Assembly (NCBI GenBank): GCA_021800255.1
Contig: JAJYZC010000028.1
Coordinates: 1-42,387 of the forward strand
Direction: 5' to 3'
Origin: Acidobacteriota bacterium
GTDB taxonomy: Bacteria; Acidobacteriota; Terriglobia; Terriglobales; Acidobacteriaceae
Length of the DNA stretch: 42,387 bases
Below, one piece after another: positions 1 through 8,033 of the stretch. Positions within the stretch are counted from its first letter, which is position 1. Every line of letters starts with the position of its first letter. A program made the position numbers and the translations under genes. The notes beneath the pieces are model-generated. The model was not told the origin of the DNA. It did no database searches and saw only the letters and a list, made by a program, of their open reading frames with translations.

Positions 1-119
1 GGATAGAGCTCCCAGCGCAGATGAAATGGGGTGCGCGCGTATTCGACGGCACGGAGCAGACAGCCCACCAAAAAGATCAGCAATCCCGCATAGATGGTGA
101 TATACACCGCAACACTCAT
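1..119 (-). CDS. Partial membrane protein, possibly a NarI/DsrM-type cytochrome b subunit
   Basis: Only the first 39 codons are inside the window; the gene runs off the left edge. The ATG is preceded by a good ribosome binding site (GGGAGG, 5-6 bases upstream). The peptide opens with a hydrophobic membrane segment (about residues 5-25), followed by a basic/aromatic stretch reading ARTPFHLRWELYP. I associate that pattern with the N-terminus of nitrate-reductase-gamma-like haem b quinol-oxidising subunits such as DsrM/TmcC/NarI relatives, but 39 residues cannot prove it. It is divergent from aprBA and shares the upstream region. If the reading is right, another quinol-linked electron-transfer complex lies just left of the sulfate-reduction genes. 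Confidence 0.4.
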   Translation of the reverse strand, partial: MSVAVYITIYAGLLIFLVGCLLRAVEYARTPFHLRWELY

Positions 120-351
120 TTCTGCCTCCCTCAAAGCGCGGAGCGCGAACTGCACCCGGTTTTCTAGCGTAGGTCGAGCCTCGCGGAAATTATGTGCTAT
201 GGGTCACAGGTCCTAGCTGGTGTGCAACGGCAGATGAAGAGAAATCCAATGATCACGGCCCTTTTTATCAAGGGTGGCCTAATCGCCTGAGCGCAGGTGT
301 GTTTTAAACCACAGCGTCAACTCTATCTTGAGAAAGCCCTGTGATTAGGTG

Positions 352-380
352 TTGCAACTCACAATCAGCCAATTTAATTC
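352..380 (+). promoter_or_regulatory. Possible sigma-70 promoter toward aprB
   Basis: TTGCAA (352-357) and TAATTC (375-380) are separated by 17 bases in an AT-richer part of the leader. The match is moderate and would give a leader of about 560 bases, so this is only a candidate. Confidence 0.2.
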
Positions 381-592
381 AGAGATGACAGAGGATCGCG
401 GCGTGTTTTATCTCACGTGCGCGGGAATCTCTTACTCGGCGCATGAACGTTCCGGATTGCCGCAGCCTTAAAAATGTCCGTGACTAACTAACACGAAATC
501 TTAGACGTGAACAAGAGCAGAAATGATTTTTGCGGCCAGAAGAGATGCGCCGGCAACGCTCTGGACTGAATGTGATGGCCGGTTTCCGCACC

Positions 593-608
593 CGTGACCA
601 CAGTCACA
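593..608. promoter_or_regulatory. CRP/FNR-family-like operator palindrome
   Basis: CGTGA-CCACAG-TCACA matches the CRP-type consensus TGTGA-N6-TCACA at 9 of 10 fixed positions. It lies about 340 bases before the aprB start. CRP/FNR-family regulators (for example HcpR, known to control apr/sat genes in sulfate reducers) bind sites of this general shape. Which regulator, if any, binds here cannot be told from the site alone. Confidence 0.35.
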
Positions 609-904
609 GAGATTTCGAGCGCAATACAACTACACTTCAATCCGGTTTCGGAAAGTGGGCGCAATCACTGGTTCACGAGTGCCTGCGCGATTCTTACCGA
701 TGGAGTGCTGAGACTACAAGACGCTGCGTGGCCGTGAAGTGATCTTCAACGGCGGCGCAGGTTACGCAGAGAGAGGGCTTCAGCGAGTAGGAGCGGGGAA
801 GAAGGGAATGCGCAGATCCCGGCCAAGAGTGTATTCGGTGGGCGGGAAGCTGACCCGGCTGGCAATATCCGATTCTTTGAGCGCGCAAGCAGTCCGAAGC
901 CGAA

Positions 905-921
905 TCTTTCCGTTGGAAAGA
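905..921 (+). promoter_or_regulatory. Leader hairpin just before the aprB ribosome binding site
   Basis: TCTTTCC-GTT-GGAAAGA is a perfect 7-bp inverted repeat with a 3-base loop. It ends 15 bases before the GGAGGT ribosome binding site of aprB (937-942). It could be a protective 5' leader hairpin or an operator. No run of T follows, so it is not a terminator. Confidence 0.35.
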
Positions 922-947
922 AATTCAGATGCCGCTGGAGGTGCTGA

Positions 948-1406
948 GTGCCGAGCTTTGTCAATCCTGAGAAGTGCGATGGCTGCAAAGCCCTAGATCG
1001 CACTGCGTGTCAATATATCTGTCCCAACGACTTGATGGTGTTGGACAAGGACACGCAAAAGGCCTACAACCGCGATCCCTCGATGTGCTGGGAGTGCTAC
1101 AACTGCGTCAAGATTTGCCCCACACAGGCAGTCCAGGTTCGCGGCTACGCGGACTTTGTTCCATTGGGCGCCTCCGTCACCCCGCTGCGGTCCACCGACG
1201 CGATTATGTGGACCGTGAAGTTCAGGAATGGAACCCTGAAGCGGTTCAAATTTCCTATCCGCACCACGCAGGAGGGTTCGGCCGCGCCGGACGGCGGTTT
1301 TGCTTCCGGCGGAGACCTGTCCAGCTCTGCGCTTTTCACCGAGCCCGCTTCGCTGGGGCTGCCCGCTGTTTTCAGCTTGAACGCGCAAGGAGGCGCCCAT
1401 GCCTAA
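948..1406 (+). CDS. aprB: Adenylylsulfate reductase, beta subunit
   Basis: AprB is the iron-sulfur subunit of the cytoplasmic APS reductase. It passes electrons to the FAD of AprA, which reduces APS to sulfite and AMP. The eight cluster ligands are visible: Cys10, 13, 21 and 25, then Cys47, 50, 53 and 57, in the ferredoxin-like first third. Trp48 sits next to Cys47, where the family has the tryptophan that bridges cluster and flavin. The length of 152 residues is normal, and the tail (about 85-152) is the AprA-wrapping part. The start is GTG, chosen because GGAGGT lies 5 bases upstream and the protein then opens with the family's short PSFVNPEKCDGC lead. The last 8 bases overlap aprA, indicating translational coupling. 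Confidence 0.97.
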   Translation: MPSFVNPEKCDGCKALDRTACQYICPNDLMVLDKDTQKAYNRDPSMCWECYNCVKICPTQAVQVRGYADFVPLGASVTPLRSTDAIMWTVKFRNGTLKRFKFPIRTTQEGSAAPDGGFASGGDLSSSALFTEPASLGLPAVFSLNAQGGAHA

Positions 1407-3342
1407 ACCTGAAGTTGTGGTTGTTGAAACCGATCTGTTGATTCTCGGCGGAGGCATGGCGGCGTGCGGCGCTGCGGTCGAAGCTGCGCATTGGGCCAAG
1501 CAGAACGGCTTGAAGGTGACGCTGGTTGACAAGGCCGCCATGGACCGTTCGGGCGCCGTGGCCATGGGCCTGTCGGCGATCAACCAGTACGTCGGCCTCA
1601 AAGACGGGGCTAACTCCGTCAAGGACTATGTGGACTACGTTCGCAATGACCTGATGGGGGTGACCCGCGAAGACCTGGTGGCCAACATCGCGCGCCACGT
1701 AGACTCTAGCGTTCACTTGTTCGAGAAGTGGGGCCTGCCCATCTGGAAGGACGAAAACGGCAAGTACGTGCACGAAGGCCGCTGGCAGTTGATGATCAAC
1801 GGCGAATCCTACAAGGTGATCGTTGCCGAAGCCGCCAAGAACGCCTTGCTGGGCAGTGGCGTAGGCCAGATCTTCGAGCGCATCTTCATCGTTGGCCCGT
1901 TGATGGATGGAGACCGCTGCGCCGGCGCCGTGGGCTTCTCGGTGCGCGAGAACAAAGTGTATATCTTCCGCTCGAAGGCCACGCTGGCGGCCATGGGCGG
2001 CGCTGTGCACGTCTTCAAGCCGCGCAGCTCCGGCGAGGGTATGGGCCGCGCCTGGTATCCGCCGTGGAACTCCGGCTCCTCCACTTACTTCACGCTGAAG
2101 GCCGGCGCGGAGATGACCTGCCAGGAAGTCCGCTTCATCCCCGTGCGCTTCAAGGACGCTTACGGGCCGGTGGGCGCGTGGTTCCTGCTCTTCAAGTCGC
2201 GCGCCACCAACGCTATGGGCGGCGACTACATGGTGGAGCGCCGGCCGGAGCTCGAGAAGTGGGGCCCCTACGGAAGAGTGAAGCCGGTTCCCGCCAACCT
2301 GCGCAACTACCTCGGTATGCTCGACGTGCTCGAAGGCAAGGGTCCGATCTCCATGCGAACGGAGGAGGCCCTGACCAAGATCGCCGAGCAGTACAAGGAT
2401 GATCCCAAGGCCTACCAGAAGAAGATCAAGGAGCTGGAGTCGGAAGCCTGGGAAGACTTCCTGGATATGACCATCTCGCAAGCCATTCTGTGGGCGGGCA
2501 CCAACGTGCAACCCGAACAGAAGAGCTCTGAAATCTCCGCAGCCGAGCCTTATTTCATCGGCTCGCACTCGGGAGCGTCGGGGGCTTGGTTGTGCGGTGC
2601 GGAAGACCTGCAAACCGCCGAAACCAAGTCCGAGTACTTCTGGGGCTACACCAACATGTCCACCGTCAAGGGTCTGTTCTGCGCCGGCGACGCCTCCGGG
2701 GCCTCGAGCCACAAGTTCTCTTCCGGCTCGCATGCCGAAGGCCGCATCGCCGCCAAATCCGCGATCAAGTTCATCGTGGAGAACAATGCTCTGCCGCAAC
2801 TGGACCAGGCCGAAGCGGACAAGATCGTGGCCGAAGTCCTGAAGCCGCTGGAGACGTTCGAACAGAACCGGAAACTTTCCACAGACGAGGACGTCAATCC
2901 CAACTTCATCAAGCCGCGGTCGTTCATGTTCCGCTTGCAGAAGATCATGGACGAGTACGCGGGCGGTGTGACGGCCCAGTTCGCCACCAACAAGGCGCAA
3001 CTGGAGCGGGCTCTGGAGCTGCTGGCCTTCCTCAAGGAAGACTCGGAAAAGCTGGCCGCCTCCAACACCCACGAACTGATGCGTTGCTGGGAGAACGTCC
3101 ACCGCATGTGGCAGGCCGAGGCGCACGTCCGCACCATGCTGTTCCGGGGCGAGACGCGCTGGCCCGGTTACTACATGCGCACCGACACGCCGCAGCTCGA
3201 CGAAGAGAAGTGGCACGTCTTCGCCAACTGCCGCTGCGACCCGAAGACAGGGAAATGGGAGATGCTCACGCGGCCCATCTTCCACATCTTCGCGCAGCAG
3301 AAAGCCGAGGCGCCGGCCGCGCAGCCGGCGGCCGCGCGATAA
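1399..3342 (+). CDS. aprA: Adenylylsulfate reductase, alpha subunit
   Basis: AprA is the FAD-containing catalytic subunit (647 residues, normal length) of the fumarate-reductase/succinate-dehydrogenase flavoprotein family. The dinucleotide-binding loop LILGGGMAACGAA is at residues 14-26. Residues that look equivalent to the known APS-site and flavin-site residues are Asn62, Trp219, Arg250 (in FIPVRFKD) and His390 (in GSHSGASGAW). The C-terminal helical part (about 470-600) is complete. AAGGAGG stands before the ATG. With aprB it forms the AB heterodimer. The downstream QmoABC complex is the known quinol-side electron donor. The sequence alone does not say whether the enzyme runs toward reduction or oxidation; the company of Qmo and Sat without sox or rDsr genes in view fits reduction. 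Confidence 0.97.
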   Translation: MPKPEVVVVETDLLILGGGMAACGAAVEAAHWAKQNGLKVTLVDKAAMDRSGAVAMGLSAINQYVGLKDGANSVKDYVDYVRNDLMGVTREDLVANIARHVDSSVHLFEKWGLPIWKDENGKYVHEGRWQLMINGESYKVIVAEAAKNALLGSGVGQIFERIFIVGPLMDGDRCAGAVGFSVRENKVYIFRSKATLAAMGGAVHVFKPRSSGEGMGRAWYPPWNSGSSTYFTLKAGAEMTCQEVRFIPVRFKDAYGPVGAWFLLFKSRATNAMGGDYMVERRPELEKWGPYGRVKPVPANLRNYLGMLDVLEGKGPISMRTEEALTKIAEQYKDDPKAYQKKIKELESEAWEDFLDMTISQAILWAGTNVQPEQKSSEISAAEPYFIGSHSGASGAWLCGAEDLQTAETKSEYFWGYTNMSTVKGLFCAGDASGASSHKFSSGSHAEGRIAAKSAIKFIVENNALPQLDQAEADKIVAEVLKPLETFEQNRKLSTDEDVNPNFIKPRSFMFRLQKIMDEYAGGVTAQFATNKAQLERALELLAFLKEDSEKLAASNTHELMRCWENVHRMWQAEAHVRTMLFRGETRWPGYYMRTDTPQLDEEKWHVFANCRCDPKTGKWEMLTRPIFHIFAQQKAEAPAAQPAAAR

Positions 3343-3350
3343 GACGGTAC

Positions 3351-3376
3351 GAGGTTCCGGCCCTGGCCGGAACCTC
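3351..3376 (+). promoter_or_regulatory. Strong intercistronic hairpin after aprA
   Basis: GAGGTTCCGG-CCCTGG-CCGGAACCTC is a perfect 10-bp inverted repeat (12 bp if the loop closes to two bases), starting 8 bases after the aprA stop. It has no T run, so it is unlikely to be a simple intrinsic terminator. It more likely protects the 3' end of a processed aprBA transcript or lowers expression of downstream genes relative to aprBA. Confidence 0.6.
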
Positions 3377-3402
3377 GCCCGCAAAGGTTTGAGTTGAGGC
3401 TT

Positions 3403-3690
3403 ATGGCCCACGCAGCCGATCTTCGTTGCCCTTATTGCCACTCTCCCATGCTGCGATGGGCCAATCCGCAGATCACCTCCTGGGACGGGGAGTTTCAGTG
3501 GGTGTGCTTCAACGACGATTGTCCTTACTACGTGCGCGGCTGGGAGTGGATGAAGAGCCAGTTCAACGTGACCGCCTCCTACCGTTACCGGCTGGAGCCC
3601 AAAACCGGCGAGAGCGGACCGCTGCCGGTCTGGTCGGCGAACGCTCTCCGCAGCAGCATCCTCGCCGAGGAGGCGAAGCAAGATGCCTGA
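3403..3690 (+). CDS. Small zinc-ribbon protein in the apr-qmo operon
   Basis: This is a 95-residue protein with CPYC at Cys9/Cys12 and a second pair at Cys35/Cys40 (C-x4-C), a probable zinc-ribbon knuckle resembling the Ogr/Delta-like zinc-finger fold. The rest is rich in Trp and Tyr (RGWEWMKSQ and SYRYRLEP) with no membrane segment or signal peptide. It lies between aprA and the YkgJ-like gene, overlapping the latter by 8 bases, so it is translated with the operon. In Desulfovibrio the apr and qmo genes are adjacent, so this gene is an extra. ATG was chosen (GAGG 3 bases upstream); an in-frame TTG at 3394 with AAAGG before it is a fair alternative. Its function is unknown; a role in assembly or regulation of the Apr/Qmo enzymes is only a guess from position. 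Confidence 0.8.
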   Translation: MAHAADLRCPYCHSPMLRWANPQITSWDGEFQWVCFNDDCPYYVRGWEWMKSQFNVTASYRYRLEPKTGESGPLPVWSANALRSSILAEEAKQDA

Positions 3691-4507
3691 GTTGACCGCA
3701 GAGGGAATTCTCGACAGCAGTCCGCGCATGGACCTGGAAACGAGGTTCAAGTTCGGCTGCGGTCCGGGCATGGCCTGCTTCAACAGTTGCTGCCGCGACG
3801 TTTCCATCCTGCTGTCGCCCTACGATGTGCTGCGCCTGAAAAACGCGCTGCGCATGGATTCCTCGGAGTTTCTGGAAAAGTACACGCTTACCATGCGCTC
3901 CCAAGATAAGCAGATTCCTGTGGTTCTGCTGCGCATGGACGAGCAGACGCGCAAGTGTCCTTTGGTTCGCGAGTCCGGGTGCAGCGTTTACGCGCACCGG
4001 CCCTGGGCCTGCCGCATGTATCCGCTGGGGATGGCCGAGCCCAAGGGGCCAAACGCCGCCGCCGGCCGCTTCTACTTTCTGGTGGAAGAACAACTGTGCA
4101 AAGGGCACGGAGCGGGGCGCGAGCACTCGGTGCGGGAGTGGATCGAGAGCCAAAAGCTCGACCCGTTCGACCAGATGCAGGCGCCATTTCTCGAATTGAT
4201 GTCGCATCCCGGCTGGGATGCGGCCGAGCCCATGAGCCAGGAAAAGCTGGCCATGTATTTTATGTCGCTCTACGACCTGGACCGCTTCCGCAGGTTTGTG
4301 ATGGAGACGCGATTTCTGGAGCTGTTCGAGGTGGACGAGACGCGCAGGGAAGCCATCGCCACCGACGACGAGGAGCTGCTGGAGCTGGCCATCGACTGGC
4401 TCGCCTACAGCCTCTTTCACGAGAAGCGGATGAAGTTGAAGACGCAGGTGGTTGTTCATGAGCCATCTGGCATGGGGATGAGTTCGGCGAGCCAGTCGCC
4501 CGGTTAA
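3683..4507 (+). CDS. YkgJ-family cysteine-cluster protein
   Basis: This 274-residue soluble protein carries the Cys pattern of the YkgJ/PF03692 family: Cys26, Cys32, Cys36 and Cys37 (CGPGMACFNSCC), then Cys92, Cys100 and Cys110 in the typical CP-x6-C-x4-HRPWACRMYPLG segment. Members are thought to bind zinc or an iron-sulfur cluster through these residues; a biochemical role is poorly known. The C-terminal 150 residues are helical and not otherwise recognised. The ATG overlaps the stop of the zinc-ribbon gene, and qmoA begins 4 bases after its end, so all are one transcription unit. A role in metal or cluster handling for AprB/Qmo is plausible from context but not shown. Confidence 0.85.
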   Translation: MPELTAEGILDSSPRMDLETRFKFGCGPGMACFNSCCRDVSILLSPYDVLRLKNALRMDSSEFLEKYTLTMRSQDKQIPVVLLRMDEQTRKCPLVRESGCSVYAHRPWACRMYPLGMAEPKGPNAAAGRFYFLVEEQLCKGHGAGREHSVREWIESQKLDPFDQMQAPFLELMSHPGWDAAEPMSQEKLAMYFMSLYDLDRFRRFVMETRFLELFEVDETRREAIATDDEELLELAIDWLAYSLFHEKRMKLKTQVVVHEPSGMGMSSASQSPG

Positions 4508-4511
4508 GGAT

Positions 4512-5786
4512 ATGGCCAATCTGAATGCAGGGAACGGGAAAAGCGGCGCCATCCTGGTGGTGGGCGGAGGCATAGCGGGAGTTACCTGCGCCATTGAAGC
4601 CGCCGAGGCCGGCTTCGAGGCCGTTCTGGTGGAGAAGGCCGCGTATCTGGGCGGGCATGTGGCTGCGTTCCACCGTTACTTTCCCAAGCTCTGCCCGCCG
4701 CCTTGCGGCCTGGAGATCAATTTCCGGCGCATCCGGAACAATCCCCGGGTCACAGTGTACACGCTGGCTGAGATCGAAAGCCTGAAGGGGTCCCCCGGCA
4801 ACTACGAGGCGGTGATCCGGATCGCGCCGCGTTTTGTGACTTCGGCCTGCACCCTCTGCGGCGAGTGCGAGCGGGTTTGCCCGGTCGAGATTCCCGACGC
4901 CTTCAATTCCGGCATGACGAAGACCAAGGCCATCCGGCTGCCGCACCGCATGGCCTTTCCCGCGCAGTACGTGGTGGAACGCAGCGCCTGTCCGGAGGGC
5001 TGCCGCTTGTGTGCTGATGCCTGCCGCTACAACGCCATCGGCCTCGCGCAGCAGGAGACGTGGAAGACGCTGCGCGTCGCTTCGGTAGTCCTGGCCACGG
5101 GCTGGGAGCCCTACGATGCGGCCAAGATCGACAATCTGGGATTCGGCCAGTTTTCCAATGTGGTCACCAACGTGATGCTCGAGCGCCTGGCTGCGCCAGA
5201 TGGCCCCACCAGGGGAAAGATTTTGCGGCCCTCCGACGGCAAACCGCCCCGCGCCGTGGCCTTCGTGCAATGCGCCGGATCGCGCGACCGCAACCATCTT
5301 CCCTATTGTTCCGGGGTATGCTGCACGGCCTCGCTCAAGCAGGCCGCTTACATCCGCAGCCAATACCCGGAGGCCAAGATCACCATGTTTTACATCGATC
5401 TGCGCACGCCGGGGCAACTGGAAGAGTTCGCGGCCAAGACCATCGCCGCCAACGGCGTGGAGCTGATTAAGGGCAAGGTGGGCAAGGTGCAGGAGCAGCC
5501 CGGCAGTCGCGACCTGCTGGTGAGCGCCGAGGACGTGCTGAAGGGAAGAAAAATCGCACGCGAATACGATCTGGTGGTTCTGGCGGTGGGAATCGTTCCT
5601 CAGACCGGCGGCCTGCCGGCCGGTGTGAATCTGGATGAATTTGGTTTTGCCGCGGATGGCAACCCAGGCGTGTACGCGGCGGGCTGCGTCAAGCGGCCGG
5701 CGGAAGTGGCCGTCTCCATTCGCGACGCCACGGGCGCGGCTCTGAAGGCAATCGAGTGCGTGGCGGGCAGGGCACATCATGGATAA
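4512..5786 (+). CDS. qmoA: Quinone-interacting oxidoreductase subunit QmoA (HdrA-like)
   Basis: QmoA is a HdrA-related flavoprotein and part of the QmoABC complex that carries electrons between menaquinol and APS reductase. The FAD-binding loop VVGGGIAG is at residues 17-24 and the HdrA-type CPPPCG (Cys61/Cys65) follows. Two cysteine groups could bind clusters: Cys113, 116, 119 and 123 (ferredoxin-like, followed by Pro) and Cys160, 164, 167 and 171. The HdrA signature CAGSRDRNHLPYCSGVCC is at 254-271. Length is 424 residues, near the roughly 410-420 known for QmoA. The ATG is 4 bases after the upstream stop, and its 3' end overlaps qmoB by 8 bases, a sign of tight coupling. Confidence 0.95.
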   Translation: MANLNAGNGKSGAILVVGGGIAGVTCAIEAAEAGFEAVLVEKAAYLGGHVAAFHRYFPKLCPPPCGLEINFRRIRNNPRVTVYTLAEIESLKGSPGNYEAVIRIAPRFVTSACTLCGECERVCPVEIPDAFNSGMTKTKAIRLPHRMAFPAQYVVERSACPEGCRLCADACRYNAIGLAQQETWKTLRVASVVLATGWEPYDAAKIDNLGFGQFSNVVTNVMLERLAAPDGPTRGKILRPSDGKPPRAVAFVQCAGSRDRNHLPYCSGVCCTASLKQAAYIRSQYPEAKITMFYIDLRTPGQLEEFAAKTIAANGVELIKGKVGKVQEQPGSRDLLVSAEDVLKGRKIAREYDLVVLAVGIVPQTGGLPAGVNLDEFGFAADGNPGVYAAGCVKRPAEVAVSIRDATGAALKAIECVAGRAHHG

Positions 5787-8031
5787 GAAACTTGGCGTCT
5801 ACATTTGCGGCGGCTGTTCCATCGGCGAATCCATCGATGTAGACCGTTTGGCGGAGCTGGCCAGAAAGGATGCGAAGGCCGCAGTTTGCCGCACCCATGC
5901 GTGCCTATGCGGCGAGGAGGGCGTAGCGCAGATCCAGGCCGATCTGGCGAGCGGCGCGGTCAACGCCGTGGCCATCGCGGCCTGCTCGCCGCGGGCCAAG
6001 ATGGAGCGATTCAACTTTGGCGCCCGCCAACTCGTCGAGCGGATCAACCTTCGGGAGCAGGTGGCGTGGTCCCATAAGCCCAACGACGAGGACACGCAGA
6101 TGCTGGCCGAGGACTGCCTGCGCATGGGCGTGGCCCGGCTGGAAAAGATGGAGCCTCCGGAGCCGCTCGCCGAGTCCATCTCGCGCACCATCCTGGTGGT
6201 GGGCGGCGGCGTAGCCGGAATCAACGCCGCTCTGGAAGGCGCGGAGGCCGGCTATGACGTGCTGCTCGTCGAAAAGGAGGCGCGGCTGGGCGGATTTCTC
6301 GGCGAGCTGAAGAAGACCTTCCCCACCCACGCTCCCTATACTCAAGCGGAAAACAACGGATTGGCGGAGAAGGTGCGGGCGGTGAGCGCGCATCCGCGCG
6401 TGCGGGTGTTTTGGTCGACGCAGGTGGTCAAGACCGAAGGCCAGCCGGGCATGTTCGATGTGACCCTCCAGAATCACCACGGTTCTGAGACGCATCGCGT
6501 GGGCTCGATTGTGATGGCCACCGGCTGGAAGCCCTACGACCGCAGCAAGCTGACCCTGCCCGGCTGTGACCTGCCGGATGTGGTCACCAACGTGGAGCTG
6601 GAGCGCATGGCCGCCGCCGGGCCTGTCACGCGGCCCTCCGACGGCAAAGTGGTGAACAGCGCGCTGTTCGTGCAGTGCGCCGGCTCACGCGATCCAGCCC
6701 ATCTCGGCTACTGCTCGTCGGTGTGCTGCATGTCCACGCTGAAAGAGGCGGAGATTCTGCGCGATCAAAACCCCGACATTGAGATCTTCGTCATCTACCG
6801 CGACATGGTGACGCCGGGCCAGTACGAAACCTACTACCAGAGCGTGCAGGACCACGCTCTGAACTTCTTTATGAAGGGTATGGTGACCGGCCTGGAGCGG
6901 GACGCGAACGGCAAGGTTGTGGCGCATGTGGACGGCAGCCTGATGGGCTCGCCGATGCGCGTGCCGGTGGACCTGGTGGTGCTGGCGACGGGCATGGCGG
7001 CAAACTCGGCCGACAACGATGGAATCCGGGCCTTGCGCGACGCGCGGAGAACGCTGGAGCGCAACGAATCGGAGACGCAGCGGACGGAAGCCGAGAAGGT
7101 CATCCGCCAGTTAGAGGACCGCGAAGGAACCGAGATTTTGCATCTCGGCTACCGCCAAGGGCCGGACCTGCCGATTCTGCAAAGCGGATTTCCCAACTCG
7201 CACTTCATCTGCTTCCCCTATGAGACGCAGCGGACCGGAATCTACGCGGCCGGCGCGGTGCGCGCGCCCATGGATTCGCAACTGGCCGCCGAAGACGCCT
7301 GCGGGGCCATGATGAAGGCCATCCAGAGCGTGGAGATGGCGGCCCAGGGGCAGGCGGTGCACCCGCGCGCCGGCGACCTCTCGTATCCCAATTTTGCGTT
7401 GCAGCGCTGCACCCAGTGCAAGCGTTGCACGGTAGAGTGCCCGTTCGGCGCCATCGACGAGGACGAAAAAGGCACGCCCAGGTTCAATCCCTACCGCTGC
7501 CGCCGCTGCGGCATCTGCATGGGCGCCTGCCCGGAGCGCATCATCTCCTTCAAAAACTACTCCGTGGACATGATTGCCGGCATGGTGAAGGCCATCGAGG
7601 TGCCCGACGAGTTCGCGGACAAGCCGCGCATCCTGATCTTCGCCTGCGAGAACGACGCCTATCCCGCTCTTGACCAGGCCGGCATGAACCGCGCCTCCTA
7701 CGACGCCAGCGTGCGCGTGATTCCGCTGCGCTGTCTGGGTTCGATGAACATCGTCTGGATCGCCGATGCGCTTTCGCGCGGCATCGACGGTGTATTGCTG
7801 TTGGGCTGCAAGTTCGGCGAGGACTACCAGTGCCACTTCATCCGCGGCAGCGAGCTGGCCAACCGCCGGCTGGAAAACGTCAAGGATACGCTCGAACGCC
7901 TGCAACTGGAGTCCGGGCGGATCGAACTGGTGCAGTTGGGGATCGACGAGGGCGATCGCATTCCCCATCTGATCGATGACTTTGTGGCGCGGGTCCGCGA
8001 GTTGGGCCCGAACCCATACAAGGGGTTTTAG
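5779..8031 (+). CDS. qmoB: Quinone-interacting oxidoreductase subunit QmoB (HdrA-MvhD-like)
   Basis: QmoB is a 750-residue iron-sulfur flavoprotein. An N-terminal HdrA-like part carries Cys10, Cys13, Cys37, Cys42 and Cys44. The FAD loop VVGGGVAG is at about 140-147. The HdrA signature CAGSRDPAHLGYCSSVCC follows. Two ferredoxin-type [4Fe-4S] motifs are clear: Cys544, 547, 550 and 554, and Cys574, 577, 580 and 584. The last 130 residues resemble MvhD, the subunit that hands electrons to HdrA in methanogens. This domain order is diagnostic for QmoB. It overlaps qmoA by 8 bases and is followed by qmoC after 2 bases. It likely contacts AprBA in the cytoplasm. Confidence 0.96.
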   Translation: MDKKLGVYICGGCSIGESIDVDRLAELARKDAKAAVCRTHACLCGEEGVAQIQADLASGAVNAVAIAACSPRAKMERFNFGARQLVERINLREQVAWSHKPNDEDTQMLAEDCLRMGVARLEKMEPPEPLAESISRTILVVGGGVAGINAALEGAEAGYDVLLVEKEARLGGFLGELKKTFPTHAPYTQAENNGLAEKVRAVSAHPRVRVFWSTQVVKTEGQPGMFDVTLQNHHGSETHRVGSIVMATGWKPYDRSKLTLPGCDLPDVVTNVELERMAAAGPVTRPSDGKVVNSALFVQCAGSRDPAHLGYCSSVCCMSTLKEAEILRDQNPDIEIFVIYRDMVTPGQYETYYQSVQDHALNFFMKGMVTGLERDANGKVVAHVDGSLMGSPMRVPVDLVVLATGMAANSADNDGIRALRDARRTLERNESETQRTEAEKVIRQLEDREGTEILHLGYRQGPDLPILQSGFPNSHFICFPYETQRTGIYAAGAVRAPMDSQLAAEDACGAMMKAIQSVEMAAQGQAVHPRAGDLSYPNFALQRCTQCKRCTVECPFGAIDEDEKGTPRFNPYRCRRCGICMGACPERIISFKNYSVDMIAGMVKAIEVPDEFADKPRILIFACENDAYPALDQAGMNRASYDASVRVIPLRCLGSMNIVWIADALSRGIDGVLLLGCKFGEDYQCHFIRGSELANRRLENVKDTLERLQLESGRIELVQLGIDEGDRIPHLIDDFVARVRELGPNPYKGF

Positions 8032-8033
8032 CC

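Larger units (their letters stand above)
120..947. other. Long leader/intergenic region between divergent genes, upstream of aprB
   Basis: There are 828 bases without a convincing gene. Open frames here are short, overlap on both strands, and lack ribosome binding sites and family resemblance. The stretch is more AT-rich in its first half (about 230-530), as expected for promoters. It holds a CRP/FNR-like palindrome, a possible sigma-70 promoter and a hairpin just before aprB, listed separately. It probably controls both the divergent gene at the left edge and the apr-qmo-sat operon. Confidence 0.5.

Noticed and set aside
530..742. Possible small gene in the apr leader
   Set aside because: No ribosome binding site, a biased Arg-rich sequence, and it overlaps the palindrome region; other short frames overlap it on the other strand.
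1372..3807. Very long open frame (811 codons) on the - strand across aprA and its neighbours
   Set aside because: It lies antisense to aprA, which is certain from its motifs. Its composition (rich in Arg, His, Gly, Val) is typical of the shadow of a GC-rich gene, and it has no family resemblance.
4260..5780. Long - strand open frame opposite qmoA
   Set aside because: The + strand frame has all QmoA motifs; the antisense frame shows no motif and no ribosome binding site.
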